Shown here: piece after piece, positions 25,462 through 34,038 of the stretch
Layout of the letters: each line of letters starts with the position of its first letter
How positions within the stretch are numbered: the stretch's first letter is position 1
Source: Streptomyces hayashii
GTDB taxonomy: Bacteria > Actinomycetota > Actinomycetes > Streptomycetales > Streptomycetaceae
Direction: 5' to 3'
DNA length: 63,782 nucleotides
Assembly: GCF_024539815.1 (NCBI RefSeq)
Contig: NZ_JAHHIU010000101.1
Location: 1 to 63,782, forward strand
Program-made: the position numbers and the translations under genes
Notes under the pieces: model-generated
Seen by the model: the letters and a program-made list of their open reading frames with translations, nothing else
What the model was told of the DNA's origin: nothing
The model's database searches: none

Positions 25462-25998
25462 TTACTTGGAGGTCCGGATCTCCATGAGCATGAACTCGCG
25501 CCCCTGCTCGTCCGCGCTCTCCCCCACGGCCGTCCAGGTGTTCTTGGCGACGTCGAAGGACTTCTGCTCGTCGCCGACGGTCATGTCCACCTGTGTCTGG
25601 TAGTCGTTGCCCTTCACGACGTAGACGGCGGGGATCTCCAGCGTCAGCCAGCCCGAGTTGCCGACCGTCTTGAAGCAGATCGTCTCCGAGTTCCGGCGGG
25701 CCCTGACCTGCAGGAGGCCGGAGTCGTCCGCGCAGTCGGCCAGGGTGATGTGGCCGTCCCCGCGCTTGAGGACGATCCCCTGCTCCCGGAGGATCTTGTC
25801 GGCCTGCGGATAGGCGAAGTCCTCGACCGCGTAACCAGGGGCCTCGTCCGCCACAGGGACCGCCGGATCGGCGGTCTCCGGCTGGAGGCCGGACGCCAGT
25901 GCGGCCCATGCCAGGCCCCCGGCGACCAGAACGCCCAGCACGGGCGCCATGAGCCTCTTCCGCTGCGGCTTCACCGCAGGGGTGATGCGTACCTTCAT
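25462..25998 (-). CDS. membrane-anchored or secreted hypothetical protein
   Basis: The 178-residue protein starts with a basic cytosolic tail (MKVRITPAVKPQRKR) and one hydrophobic stretch (LMAPVLGVLVAGGLAWAALA). About 135 extracytoplasmic residues follow. That domain has alternating strands (KILREQGIVLKRGDGHITL, LLQVRARRNSETICFKTV, WLTLEIPAVYVVKGNDY) and a cysteine pair that could bond. I recognise no family. Its layout suggests a small cell-envelope or secreted modulator. It reads away from the ALF-repeat gene, from which it is divergent, and could be transcribed with the S1-like gene 319 bp downstream. Confidence 0.65.
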   Translation of the reverse strand: MKVRITPAVKPQRKRLMAPVLGVLVAGGLAWAALASGLQPETADPAVPVADEAPGYAVEDFAYPQADKILREQGIVLKRGDGHITLADCADDSGLLQVRARRNSETICFKTVGNSGWLTLEIPAVYVVKGNDYQTQVDMTVGDEQKSFDVAKNTWTAVGESADEQGREFMLMEIRTSK

Positions 25999-26433
25999 CG
26001 CAGTCCTAAATTCGCTTTCCTTCGGCCGGATATCCGCTGTCCGGCCCCGTGTTGGGCGTGAAGGCTCCGCAATTCGATAAAGGGGCCCCCAACCCCGGCG
26101 GGAATGAGGGACGACAGCCCTTCACCATGCGGACCCCCCGCTTGAGCCTGTCCATGGCATCTCCATCGCCTCCGTCCTGTCCACCGCGCGAACCAGCCCA
26201 AAAAAGACGGCAGTTGCAGATGCCGTGTGACATCCGCCACCTCTCGGAAAGGTTGCCCGGACGCATGTGTAGAACATGTGAAGACGTATGACGGCCGCAG
26301 AATCCCGAAAACTGTCGATGCGTCAATTTCCTTCGCTGTCAACTGATTTACGGGCCGGTGCACGTTGATATGTTCCCCTCCAGCGCACAGCCCTGCCCTA
26401 TTCCACCGACCCGACCGCAAGGAAAACGCCCTT
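25999..26433. other. 435-bp divergent intergenic region before the ALF/nuclease module
   Basis: This is one of the more AT-rich stretches of the window (for example 26200-26370, with ATTTCC, GATTTACG and GTTGATATG). It should contain the promoters for the hypothetical gene and for the ALF-repeat gene. No -35/-10 pair with proper spacing stood out. No riboswitch or small gene was recognised. The lower GC could mark a transferred segment. Confidence 0.5.
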
Positions 26434-29400
26434 ATGCAGACGATGTTCTGGAGTCGCAGACGGCTCCTCGGCGCGGTCGCCGCTGTGACGGCCGCCGCTG
26501 CCACCCCGCTGTCGTTCACCCCGTCGGCGCGCGCCGCCGACCAGGACACGCCGACCGGCCCGGTCCCGCTGCCCGACACCGACCGGGCCAAGGTGGTCGA
26601 GGCGTGGGCCACGGGAGGCAAAGCCACCAAGGCCGCGGCGGCCTACGCGCTCTACGGCACCGACGCCGAGATCACGACGTTCCTCACCGAGACCCTGCCC
26701 AAGGTCGCGGCGGAGGACAACCGTGTCGCCGTCCTCAGGTACCTCGTCCGGGCCGGCAAGGGCACGCGCCGTGAGGCCGTGGCCGCCCTCGACAACGGCG
26801 ACGACGCCATCGCCGCGTTCCTCGCCCGGGGATACCGGCCCGCCCTGCTGGAGGATCTCGGGGTGGCGACCGCCATCGCGTCCTCCACCGGCAACAAGGC
26901 CGTCCAGCGGAAGGCTTCGGCCGCCCTGGACGCCGGCACCGCCCAGGCGCTGGAGACGTTCCTCACCGACGGCCAGTACGACGGCGCTCTGGAGGACGCG
27001 CAGGTACAGGTGTCGGCCATGCTGGTCGGCGCCGGGCCCGAGGTCCGCAAGTACGCGGACCGCGCGCTGAGCGGCTCCGCGTCGGACGTCCAGTGGTTCC
27101 TGGACACCGGCCAGCACATCGCACGGGCCCGGGACCAGGAGTCGGCGACGATCGCCGAACTCGTCGCGGTGGTCGAGCGGGAGGGCAAGCGCGCCCAGGC
27201 CGAGACCGACCTGGCCACCGAAGCATCCGCGCGCGCCCAGACCGCCGCCCAGAAGGCCAAGGAGGCAGCCGAGAAGGCCGCCGCCGAGGCCGCGGCGGCC
27301 CAGCGGGACGTGCAGAAGTCCGCCGCCGCCGCCCGCAAGGCCGCGAACGCGGCGAAGGGCGCGGCGAACGCGGCCCGCGACGCCATCACCGCCTCCAACG
27401 CGGCCGTGACCGCCTCGCGCCGCGCCTCCTACGCGGCCACGGCGGCCTCCCACGCCGCCGCGGCGGCCGGCAACGCCGCTTCCCGCGCCTACAGCGCCGC
27501 CATCGCCGCCTCCAAGGACGCCTCCAAGACACAGGCGGCCAAGAACGCCTCCGTCGCCGCCCGCGACGCGGCCGCCAAGGCCCAGTCCGCGGCCAAGGCG
27601 GCCGACTACGCCGCGGCCGCCACCGCCCAGTCCGTCAACGCCGGCATCGCGGCCGCGGGCGCCGCCCGCGACTCCGCCGCCGCCGCACGGGCCGCCGCGC
27701 AGGCCGCCGAGTCCGCCGGCGCGGCCCAGTCCGAGGCGGCCGAGGCCAAGCGCCAGGCCGCCATCGCGACGGCCGCCGCCAACCGCGCCACCAACTCCGC
27801 CTCCACCGCGCAGGCCCTCGCCAACACGGCGGCCGCCGCGGCGCGCGCGGCGCGCGACGCCGCCAACTCCGCGGCCGCGCACGCCCTGAAGTCCGCCGAC
27901 GCCGCCGACGAGGCGGTGAAGAACGCGGGCAAGGCCATCGACTACGCCAACAAGTCCACCGCGCACGCCGCCGAGGCCGTGAAGGCCGCCGACGTCGCCA
28001 CCAAGGCCGTAACGGACGCCATGACGGTGGAGCAGGCGGCCCGGGACGCGGAGCTGGCCCGCCTCCAGCAGGACAAGCTCCAGGGCATCGACGAGGCCCG
28101 CCTGCTGGCCCAGATCGAGGCCGACGAAGAAGCCGAGTACGAGAACAAGCGCACCCAGGACGCCCAGACCGAGCAGGCTCTCAAGGACGTCATCGCCGCC
28201 GCCGAGAAGGCGTTGTGGGAGACCGGGGACCTGGCGCTCGCCGCCACGCTGGGCCGCAAGGCCGCCACCGGGCTGCTGAACGCGAACGGCGCATGGACGC
28301 GGCAGGCCGCGCAGTTCGCCCTGGCCGGCAGCGACGACGACGTGCTCTCCTGGGTGGACCTCGACCGGTCCCTCGCCAAGAACCAGGACGACCGCGAGAC
28401 CGTCCTCTACCTCGCGCAGATATCCAGCCCCGCCATCGCGGAGGCCGCCCACGCCGCCCTGCAGAGCACCAGCTCCACGGCGGTGGGCGACTTCCTCACC
28501 TCCGGGGTGATCCGGGCGTCCCAGGACGACAACAAGGTCCAGATCGGCCGCATCCTCAACGACAAGCCCGGCAAGGCCGTCACCAAGGCCGCCAACGACG
28601 CGCTCGACGCGGACACCTCCGAGGCGTACCAGGACTTCTTCAACCGCGCCTACCCGGAGGCGGTGCGGGAGGACGACGCGGTGACGACCGTGACGTCGAC
28701 GGCCACCGGTGGCGAGTACGTGAAGGCGTACGCGGAGGTGGCCCTGGAGGGTCCCACCTGGATGCGCCGCAACTTCGTCCAGCAGGTGCAGTACACGGCG
28801 GCGCAGCTCGACCACGACTCCGCCACCCACGTCGCGGCGATCCGCGGGTCGATCGCGGCCGCGGCCAAGATCGCCTACCAGGCGCAGAAGGACGCGGCGG
28901 ACGCCTCGAAGACGGCCGCCGTCGCCCGCAACGCCGCGGACAAGGCCAAGGAGTGGGGCGACAAGGCGATCGTCGCGGCGGGCAAGGCGAACGGCTACTC
29001 CCAGCAGGCCAAGGACAACGCCGACGCCGCCGACCGTTCCGCGGCGGCCGCCCAGGTCTCGGCCGACCAGGCCAAGACGGCGGCCTCGACCGCGCGCCAG
29101 GCGTCCCGGTCGGCGAACTACTCCGCCAACAAGGCCATCGACGCGGCTCGTTCGGCGCTCCAGTCCTCGTACAGCGCCCAGTCGTCCGCAGCCGCGGCCC
29201 GCCAGTCCGAGCTCCAGGCGGGCCGCGACGCGGCGACCGCGGCCGCCGCCGCGAGCCAGGCGCACCGGATCGTCGCGCAGAAGCGCCAGGCCGAGATCGC
29301 CGAGGCTGCCCGCGCGGCCGCCGAGAAGGCCAAGCAGGAGCGGGAGCAGGGCCAGAACCCGGCCGACAACGGCACCCACGACGACGTCCACCCCAACGGC

Positions 29401-29793
29401 ACGGGCTCCGGGCAGGACGAGGACTGGTGGTCGGACGCCGGCTGGTGGGCCGACACCGCCAACAAGGTGAGCGTCGCCTCGGGCCTGATCGCCGCCGGAC
29501 TCGGCGCGGCCAGCCTGGTCTTCCCGCCGCTCGCGGCAGGCGCGGCGTTCTTCGGTTACGTGTCGCTGGGCGCCGGCGCGCTGGGCGCCCTCTTCACCGG
29601 CATCGAACACGGCTTCACCAGCGGTGACTTCATCAGCTCCGCCGGGGAAGCGGCGCTCAACCTGGCCACCTTCGGCCGGGGCAAGCTGGCGAAGCCGCTC
29701 GTGAAGAAGGTCGCACCCGTGGTCAACAAGGTCGCGGAGGAAGGCAAGGAGCTGGTGTCCTCGATCACCGGCGGCCTGTCCAACCTCTGGTGA
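26434..29793 (+). CDS. Tat-exported ALF-repeat, Ala-rich coiled-coil protein
   Basis: The 1119-residue product starts at the ATG at 26434 (AAGGAA 9 bases upstream). It has a twin-arginine signal, SRRRLLGAVAAVTAAAA, cut near ARAADQ. Next come ALF-type helical repeats (about 45-245; units such as AYALYGTDAEITTFL and ALDNGDDAIAAFL), a long Ala-rich coiled coil (about 260-570), a second ALF block (about 620-800) and a second coiled coil (about 820-1000). An acidic linker follows, then a hydrophobic C-terminus (about 1025-1085; VSVASGLIAAGLGAASLVF and YVSLGAGALGALFTGI) that could insert in membranes. Similar proteins serve as exported stalks of polymorphic toxins. No toxin domain is seen here; the nuclease is the next gene. 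Confidence 0.85.
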   Translation: MQTMFWSRRRLLGAVAAVTAAAATPLSFTPSARAADQDTPTGPVPLPDTDRAKVVEAWATGGKATKAAAAYALYGTDAEITTFLTETLPKVAAEDNRVAVLRYLVRAGKGTRREAVAALDNGDDAIAAFLARGYRPALLEDLGVATAIASSTGNKAVQRKASAALDAGTAQALETFLTDGQYDGALEDAQVQVSAMLVGAGPEVRKYADRALSGSASDVQWFLDTGQHIARARDQESATIAELVAVVEREGKRAQAETDLATEASARAQTAAQKAKEAAEKAAAEAAAAQRDVQKSAAAARKAANAAKGAANAARDAITASNAAVTASRRASYAATAASHAAAAAGNAASRAYSAAIAASKDASKTQAAKNASVAARDAAAKAQSAAKAADYAAAATAQSVNAGIAAAGAARDSAAAARAAAQAAESAGAAQSEAAEAKRQAAIATAAANRATNSASTAQALANTAAAAARAARDAANSAAAHALKSADAADEAVKNAGKAIDYANKSTAHAAEAVKAADVATKAVTDAMTVEQAARDAELARLQQDKLQGIDEARLLAQIEADEEAEYENKRTQDAQTEQALKDVIAAAEKALWETGDLALAATLGRKAATGLLNANGAWTRQAAQFALAGSDDDVLSWVDLDRSLAKNQDDRETVLYLAQISSPAIAEAAHAALQSTSSTAVGDFLTSGVIRASQDDNKVQIGRILNDKPGKAVTKAANDALDADTSEAYQDFFNRAYPEAVREDDAVTTVTSTATGGEYVKAYAEVALEGPTWMRRNFVQQVQYTAAQLDHDSATHVAAIRGSIAAAAKIAYQAQKDAADASKTAAVARNAADKAKEWGDKAIVAAGKANGYSQQAKDNADAADRSAAAAQVSADQAKTAASTARQASRSANYSANKAIDAARSALQSSYSAQSSAAAARQSELQAGRDAATAAAAASQAHRIVAQKRQAEIAEAARAAAEKAKQEREQGQNPADNGTHDDVHPNGTGSGQDEDWWSDAGWWADTANKVSVASGLIAAGLGAASLVFPPLAAGAAFFGYVSLGAGALGALFTGIEHGFTSGDFISSAGEAALNLATFGRGKLAKPLVKKVAPVVNKVAEEGKELVSSITGGLSNLW

Positions 29794-29830
29794 CCCGCAC
29801 CGTCCGCCCGTCGTACGACGGGTGACGCCC

Positions 29831-29857
29831 CCGCCCCGCCGGTGACCGGCGGGGCGG
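29831..29857. terminator. 12-bp perfect hairpin after the ALF gene
   Basis: CCGCCCCGCCGG (29831-29842) and CCGGCGGGGCGG (29846-29857) enclose a TGA loop. It lies 38 bp after the stop and 145 bp before the nuclease gene, so the two genes may have separate transcripts or reduced read-through. Confidence 0.75.
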
Positions 29858-30001
29858 TCGCATGACGACGTCCCACCGCCGCGCGGAACGGTTCCGCGGC
29901 TCGGCCGGCCCCACCGCTCCCTCGCGGCGCACCCCCGGGACGCGTCCCTCGGCTCCCCGCTCACCAGGCCGGCACATCACACCCGAAAGGTAAGTACGAC
30001 C

Positions 30002-31975
30002 ATGCGACCATCCTCCCTATTCGCGCGGTATCGACGCGCGGCCGTCCCCTTGCTGGCCGTCCTGGCCCTGGGCGCCACCACCGCGATGACGCCGGCGCCC
30101 CAGGCTCCGCAGACGTCCCGCCACAAGGTGAGCAGAATCGATTTGGCCGATCTGGCCGGCGCCCCCGCCCCCACCAGGACGCGAGCCGTCCCGGTGGCGC
30201 CCGGGGAGCACTGCGAGCCCACGCGCGCCGGCTCCCGCGAGCGCAGGGCCGGCGCCGTCGAGGCCTGTGTCACCACCAGCACCACACCGGTGGCGTCGGC
30301 CGGGCGGAAGTCCCTCGCCGCCGTGCGGCCGCCGGCTTCGGCCGCCGACGACGACAACACGGCCAGCTGCCAGATCACGACACCCGGGAAGTGGAACTAC
30401 AGCCGCTTCGGCTACTGCGTGAGCGGTCTGACCGTGCTGTACGTGCTCAAGGACGGCAACGGCAAGGAGATAGGCACCGGCACGCTGAGCGTCGCGACCA
30501 GCGCCCTGCTGCCCGGCGACATCACGAACCCGAAGTGGAACGAATACATCACGGTGACCATGACCGGCGCGACCGGGGCCGTCACGTCCCTGACCGCGAA
30601 GCTCAGGTCCGCGTGCTCGACCGGCTGCAAGGCCACCAAGAACGCCCCGTGGTACGGGGGCGATCTGGTCAAGGGCGAGTCCGTCAACGGCTTCGTGACC
30701 TACTCCTCCTCCCCGGGCGTCGGGGCGAAGCTTGAGTTCACGACGTCGTACCAGCTGTACGTCACCTCTCCGGGCGCCCAGATCACCGACCCGAACGCCT
30801 CCTGGAGCAACCCGGAGAAGATCCGCTGCGACGACGACGTACGGGACACGAGCAGTTCCACCAGCACACCCGGCCGCGGTTGCGTCGTTCCCGCCGTCAT
30901 GCCGGTCGTCAAGATGAGCGCGGCGTCGCGCTCGGGCGCCGCGGCGGCCGGCTACCTGTGGGCCCAGGAGAACCTCGCCGACGGCTGGGGGCGCGACAAG
31001 CCGCTCACCCGGGCGAAGAGCGGCATCGCCGACCGCACGAGTCGCACCTGTGGAAGTGGGGGCTCCGAGCCGTTCCAGGCGCGGACGGACCTCGTCGCGG
31101 ACGACAGCTGTGGCGAGTTCCCGTTCGCGGCCACCCATGAAGGAGGCACCGACGGCGCCCGGTGCGCCGAGGTCATCCCCAATTACAGCAGCGGAGGGTG
31201 GGACGTCTACAAGCTGAACGGCGGGAGCTCCGGCAGGCCCTGCGCACGCGTCCACGCCCCGCTCGCGGACGTCCAGTCCGCCGAGACACAGCTTTCCGAG
31301 GGCTTCGCGAGCCAGCGCGTGGTGGAGGCCGACCAGTTCAAGGTGGAGATCGCCGGCCTGACGGCCGAGCCGCAGGGAGACTGCCTGAAGGACACTCCGG
31401 ACGGGGCGCTCCCTTCCCACGACGGCTGGATCATGAACACCACCGAACGGGTCGCGCACGTCAACAAGACCACCAACCCGCTCGGTGGGGAGGGCACTCG
31501 GGCGACCATGGCCCAGGCCTGCCTCGGGAAGAACCTCGGCGAGGGCAGCGATGCCGAGGGGGACATCACCGGCTGGCAGGACGCCCAGGAGTTCGCCCGC
31601 GTCAACTCGCCCGGGACCGGGCTCGCCCGCTGTCACCTGATCGCCAACATCCTCGGCGGAAAGGGCGGGCGCCGGGACGGCGGACCGGCCAACCTCGTCC
31701 CTTGCTGGCAGTCGGGCATGAACACCGGGACACCCAGCATGCGCACCTACGAGTTCGCGGCGCAGACGGCCGTGGCGAACGCGGCGTTCGGGCCGAACGA
31801 CGCGATCTTCTACCAGGTCACACCCGATTACCGTGACGACACCAGCACCATCCCCCAGGGGGTCACGATGAGAGCTACGGTCGAGCGGGCCGACGGAACC
31901 TCACAGCCGCTGTTCCCCGACGTCTACATCACCAACACCCAGCGCAACACCGGTAAGTTGAACCTCGGAAACTGA
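30002..31975 (+). CDS. secreted protein with NucA/NucB-like and DNA/RNA endonuclease-like domains (putative toxin)
   Basis: The 657-residue protein has a signal peptide (AAVPLLAVLALGATTAM) and a long N-terminal region of beta character with paired cysteines (about 115-300). A NucA/NucB-type segment lies near 345-465. Its key motif, usually CDEYPFA, reads CGEFPFAATHEGG, so an acidic residue is lost. The C-terminal ~170 residues resemble DNA/RNA non-specific endonuclease toxin domains: ARCHLIANILGGKGG with the likely catalytic His, NLVPCW, then MNTGTPSMRTYE and YQVTPDYRDD. It would cut nucleic acids outside or in neighbouring cells. AAAGGTAAG precedes the ATG at 30002. It is followed after 31 bp by a possible immunity gene. 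Confidence 0.78.
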   Translation: MRPSSLFARYRRAAVPLLAVLALGATTAMTPAPQAPQTSRHKVSRIDLADLAGAPAPTRTRAVPVAPGEHCEPTRAGSRERRAGAVEACVTTSTTPVASAGRKSLAAVRPPASAADDDNTASCQITTPGKWNYSRFGYCVSGLTVLYVLKDGNGKEIGTGTLSVATSALLPGDITNPKWNEYITVTMTGATGAVTSLTAKLRSACSTGCKATKNAPWYGGDLVKGESVNGFVTYSSSPGVGAKLEFTTSYQLYVTSPGAQITDPNASWSNPEKIRCDDDVRDTSSSTSTPGRGCVVPAVMPVVKMSAASRSGAAAAGYLWAQENLADGWGRDKPLTRAKSGIADRTSRTCGSGGSEPFQARTDLVADDSCGEFPFAATHEGGTDGARCAEVIPNYSSGGWDVYKLNGGSSGRPCARVHAPLADVQSAETQLSEGFASQRVVEADQFKVEIAGLTAEPQGDCLKDTPDGALPSHDGWIMNTTERVAHVNKTTNPLGGEGTRATMAQACLGKNLGEGSDAEGDITGWQDAQEFARVNSPGTGLARCHLIANILGGKGGRRDGGPANLVPCWQSGMNTGTPSMRTYEFAAQTAVANAAFGPNDAIFYQVTPDYRDDTSTIPQGVTMRATVERADGTSQPLFPDVYITNTQRNTGKLNLGN

Positions 31976-32006
31976 TCCAAGCTCACTCGCGCCACCGGGA
32001 GCCGGA

Positions 32007-33044
32007 ATGAGTCGTACCACCCCGCCGAGGCCGTTCGACGTCACGGCGCTCTTCCCTCGACTGGCCCCGCTGGCACGCACGGCGACCCGGCTGCACCCTC
32101 GCGCCGGATCGCCGTCACGGCACGACAGTTCGGTCGGCGGGCCACTGATGTGGCCCGCCGACGAACCGTGGCCGCACTGCACCGACCCGCACACGTCGGA
32201 CCAGGTGAACGCCGCCTTCTCCCTGGAGGAGGAGCGCGCGGACCGAGGCATCCCGGCGCGTGGGGCCGACCGGCCGCAGCACGGGCCCGACGCGCAGGAG
32301 GCCGAGGAACAGGCGGGCGACGACATCGCCGACGCCGACCTGCCGTGGCCCGGCGGCCCGATCGCCATGCTGCCCGTGGCCCAGCTGTACAGGCGCGACG
32401 TTCCCCTGCTGCGCCCGCCCGGGCAGGCGGAGGCCGATCTGCTCCAGGTGCTGTGGTGCCCCTTCGATCACCCGGACCACCCCAGAACCGCGCTCTTCTG
32501 GCGGTCCTCCGCCGCCATCACCGACGTACTCGACGCACCACCCGAACCTCCCGCGGTCGAGTTCCCCGGCTATCTGCCTCAGCCGTGTCTGCTCTCGCCG
32601 GAGGAGGTCACCGAGTACCCCAACTTCATGGAGCTGGGCAAGGAGTTGCAGGAGCAGGTGGCGGACTGGAGCAGGTGGCAGGCGGCCGGAGCCGCCGTGG
32701 ACAGCTCCTACGCCGTGGCCCCGGAGGAGTTCTACACGAACGCGCTGTCCGTGTCTCCCGGCTGGAAGGCAGGAGGCTGGTCCCGTTGGGGTCTCACCGA
32801 TCCCGTGCCCCGGATCTGCTCCGCATGCGGCACCGGGATGGACCCGCTGCTGACCATCGCGTCGACGGAGTGGAACGCCGGCACCAAGAGCTGGGCGCCC
32901 GAGGGCGACCAGGCCCGCGACCCGCTCCCGCCGGGCACTCCCCCGGCGAACTACACCCGGATCGACCTGGCCGGCGGCTACGGTCTGCAACTCCACGTCT
33001 GCCCGGCGTCCGCGGATCATCCGCACCTCGAACTGATCCAGTGA
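32007..33044 (+). CDS. DUF1963-like protein, possible immunity protein to the upstream nuclease
   Basis: This 345-residue soluble protein has no signal peptide. It resembles the DUF1963/YwqG family: a proline-rich start (FDVTALFPRLAPLARTATRL), SVGGPLMWPADEPWPHC, a central MLPVAQLYRRDVPLL with LLQVLWCPFDH, and a C-terminal ICSACGTGMDPLLTIASTEW. Some YwqG-type proteins are linked to toxin immunity, but the family has no general function. Position is the main argument: it starts 31 bp after the nuclease stop on the same strand, with GGGAG before the ATG at 32007, and is cytosolic while the nuclease is exported. The immunity role is inferred. Confidence 0.7.
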   Translation: MSRTTPPRPFDVTALFPRLAPLARTATRLHPRAGSPSRHDSSVGGPLMWPADEPWPHCTDPHTSDQVNAAFSLEEERADRGIPARGADRPQHGPDAQEAEEQAGDDIADADLPWPGGPIAMLPVAQLYRRDVPLLRPPGQAEADLLQVLWCPFDHPDHPRTALFWRSSAAITDVLDAPPEPPAVEFPGYLPQPCLLSPEEVTEYPNFMELGKELQEQVADWSRWQAAGAAVDSSYAVAPEEFYTNALSVSPGWKAGGWSRWGLTDPVPRICSACGTGMDPLLTIASTEWNAGTKSWAPEGDQARDPLPPGTPPANYTRIDLAGGYGLQLHVCPASADHPHLELIQ

Positions 33045-33141
33045 GCGGGCGAGGCGCGGGTGATCGTCCCCTTCGGGGGCCGGGATCCCGCGCCGCCGCC
33101 CGGTGAGCACGAACCCGGTCCGGGGAGCCGCGGCCGCAGGC

Positions 33142-33981
33142 ATGATGTGCCACATGACGCACACCCCCCGCCGCATGTTCGAGCTCCTCGAACCGATCTG
33201 CCTGGTCACGTACGTCGCGCAGGAATGCAACGAGGAGCTGGCCGCGCTCGGCCACCGCACCTACTGGGACGGCTATTTCGCCAGCCGCGCCGCGCCGCTG
33301 GGGCGGGTGCCGGCGCAGGTCGTGCACGCGGCCTTCTACAGCTTCGCCGACGGGGAGGCCGCGCGGCACATCCCGAGCGCGTGGGAGACGATCCCGCCCG
33401 AGGCGTCCGTCGCCGCGCGGGAGCGGGGCAGTGCGGTCTCCCTACGGCGGATCCTCGGCGACGAGCAGGCCGGCTCGCCGGGTCTGGTGCGCGCCGCCGA
33501 CCTGGCCACCAAAGCCGCGACGAGCGCGCCCACACAGGGCCGGGTGATGTTCGCCGGGATGCGCACCCTTCCGGTGCCGGGCGACCCGGTCGCCCGGCTG
33601 TGGCATTCCGCGACCATGCTGCGCGAGCACCGCGGGGACGGGCACGTCGCCGCTCTCGTCGGCGCGCGCATCGGCGGCACGGAGGCCCACCTGCTCGACG
33701 CGCTGGCGCGGGGCATCGACCCACCCGAGTCGTTCGGGCGCGTCCATCATCTGCCGAAGGCGCGGCTGGCCGCGGCCATGGACGGTCTGCGCGGGCGCGG
33801 GCTCGTCGACGCCGAGGACCGCTTCACCGACGCCGGCCGCGAGATCAAACAACGCGTAGAAGCCCTTACCGACGAGCTCGCCGCCCCGCCGTACGACGCT
33901 CTGTCTCCCGCCGAACTCGACGAGCTGGTCGCCGAGCTCGAACCCCTCGCCGCGACGCTGGTGGCGGCGGGGTCGCAGTGA
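33142..33981 (+). CDS. SCO6745-family helix-turn-helix-like protein
   Basis: The product (about 279 residues from 33142; ATGs at 33145 and 33154 and a GTG at 33103 are also possible) opens with MTHTPRRMFELLEPICLVTY and has a compact helical N-terminal domain (about 10-150). The C-terminal part (about 190-275) looks like a winged helix: ALVGARIGGTEAHLLDALA, LAAAMDGLRGRGLVDAEDRF, TDAGREIKQRVEALTDEL. This matches a family known from S. coelicolor as SCO6745, of unknown function. No partner gene is evident; it follows the DUF1963 gene by about 100 bp. Confidence 0.7.
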   Translation: MMCHMTHTPRRMFELLEPICLVTYVAQECNEELAALGHRTYWDGYFASRAAPLGRVPAQVVHAAFYSFADGEAARHIPSAWETIPPEASVAARERGSAVSLRRILGDEQAGSPGLVRAADLATKAATSAPTQGRVMFAGMRTLPVPGDPVARLWHSATMLREHRGDGHVAALVGARIGGTEAHLLDALARGIDPPESFGRVHHLPKARLAAAMDGLRGRGLVDAEDRFTDAGREIKQRVEALTDELAAPPYDALSPAELDELVAELEPLAATLVAAGSQ

Positions 33982-34038
33982 CGGGCGGCGGGGCGGGAGC
34001 GACCGGCGGGACGAGGAGCGGCGCCTCGGTCGACCCCG

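Noticed and set aside
26040..26370. A possible riboswitch or RNA leader before the ALF gene
   Set aside because: No conserved stem pattern of a known riboswitch could be recognised by eye; only AT-rich sequence was seen.
26398..29964. A 1188-codon open frame on the minus strand opposite the ALF gene
   Set aside because: It is Gly/Arg/Val-rich with no domain sense and no ribosome-binding site. It is the mirror of an Ala-rich gene in a GC-rich genome.
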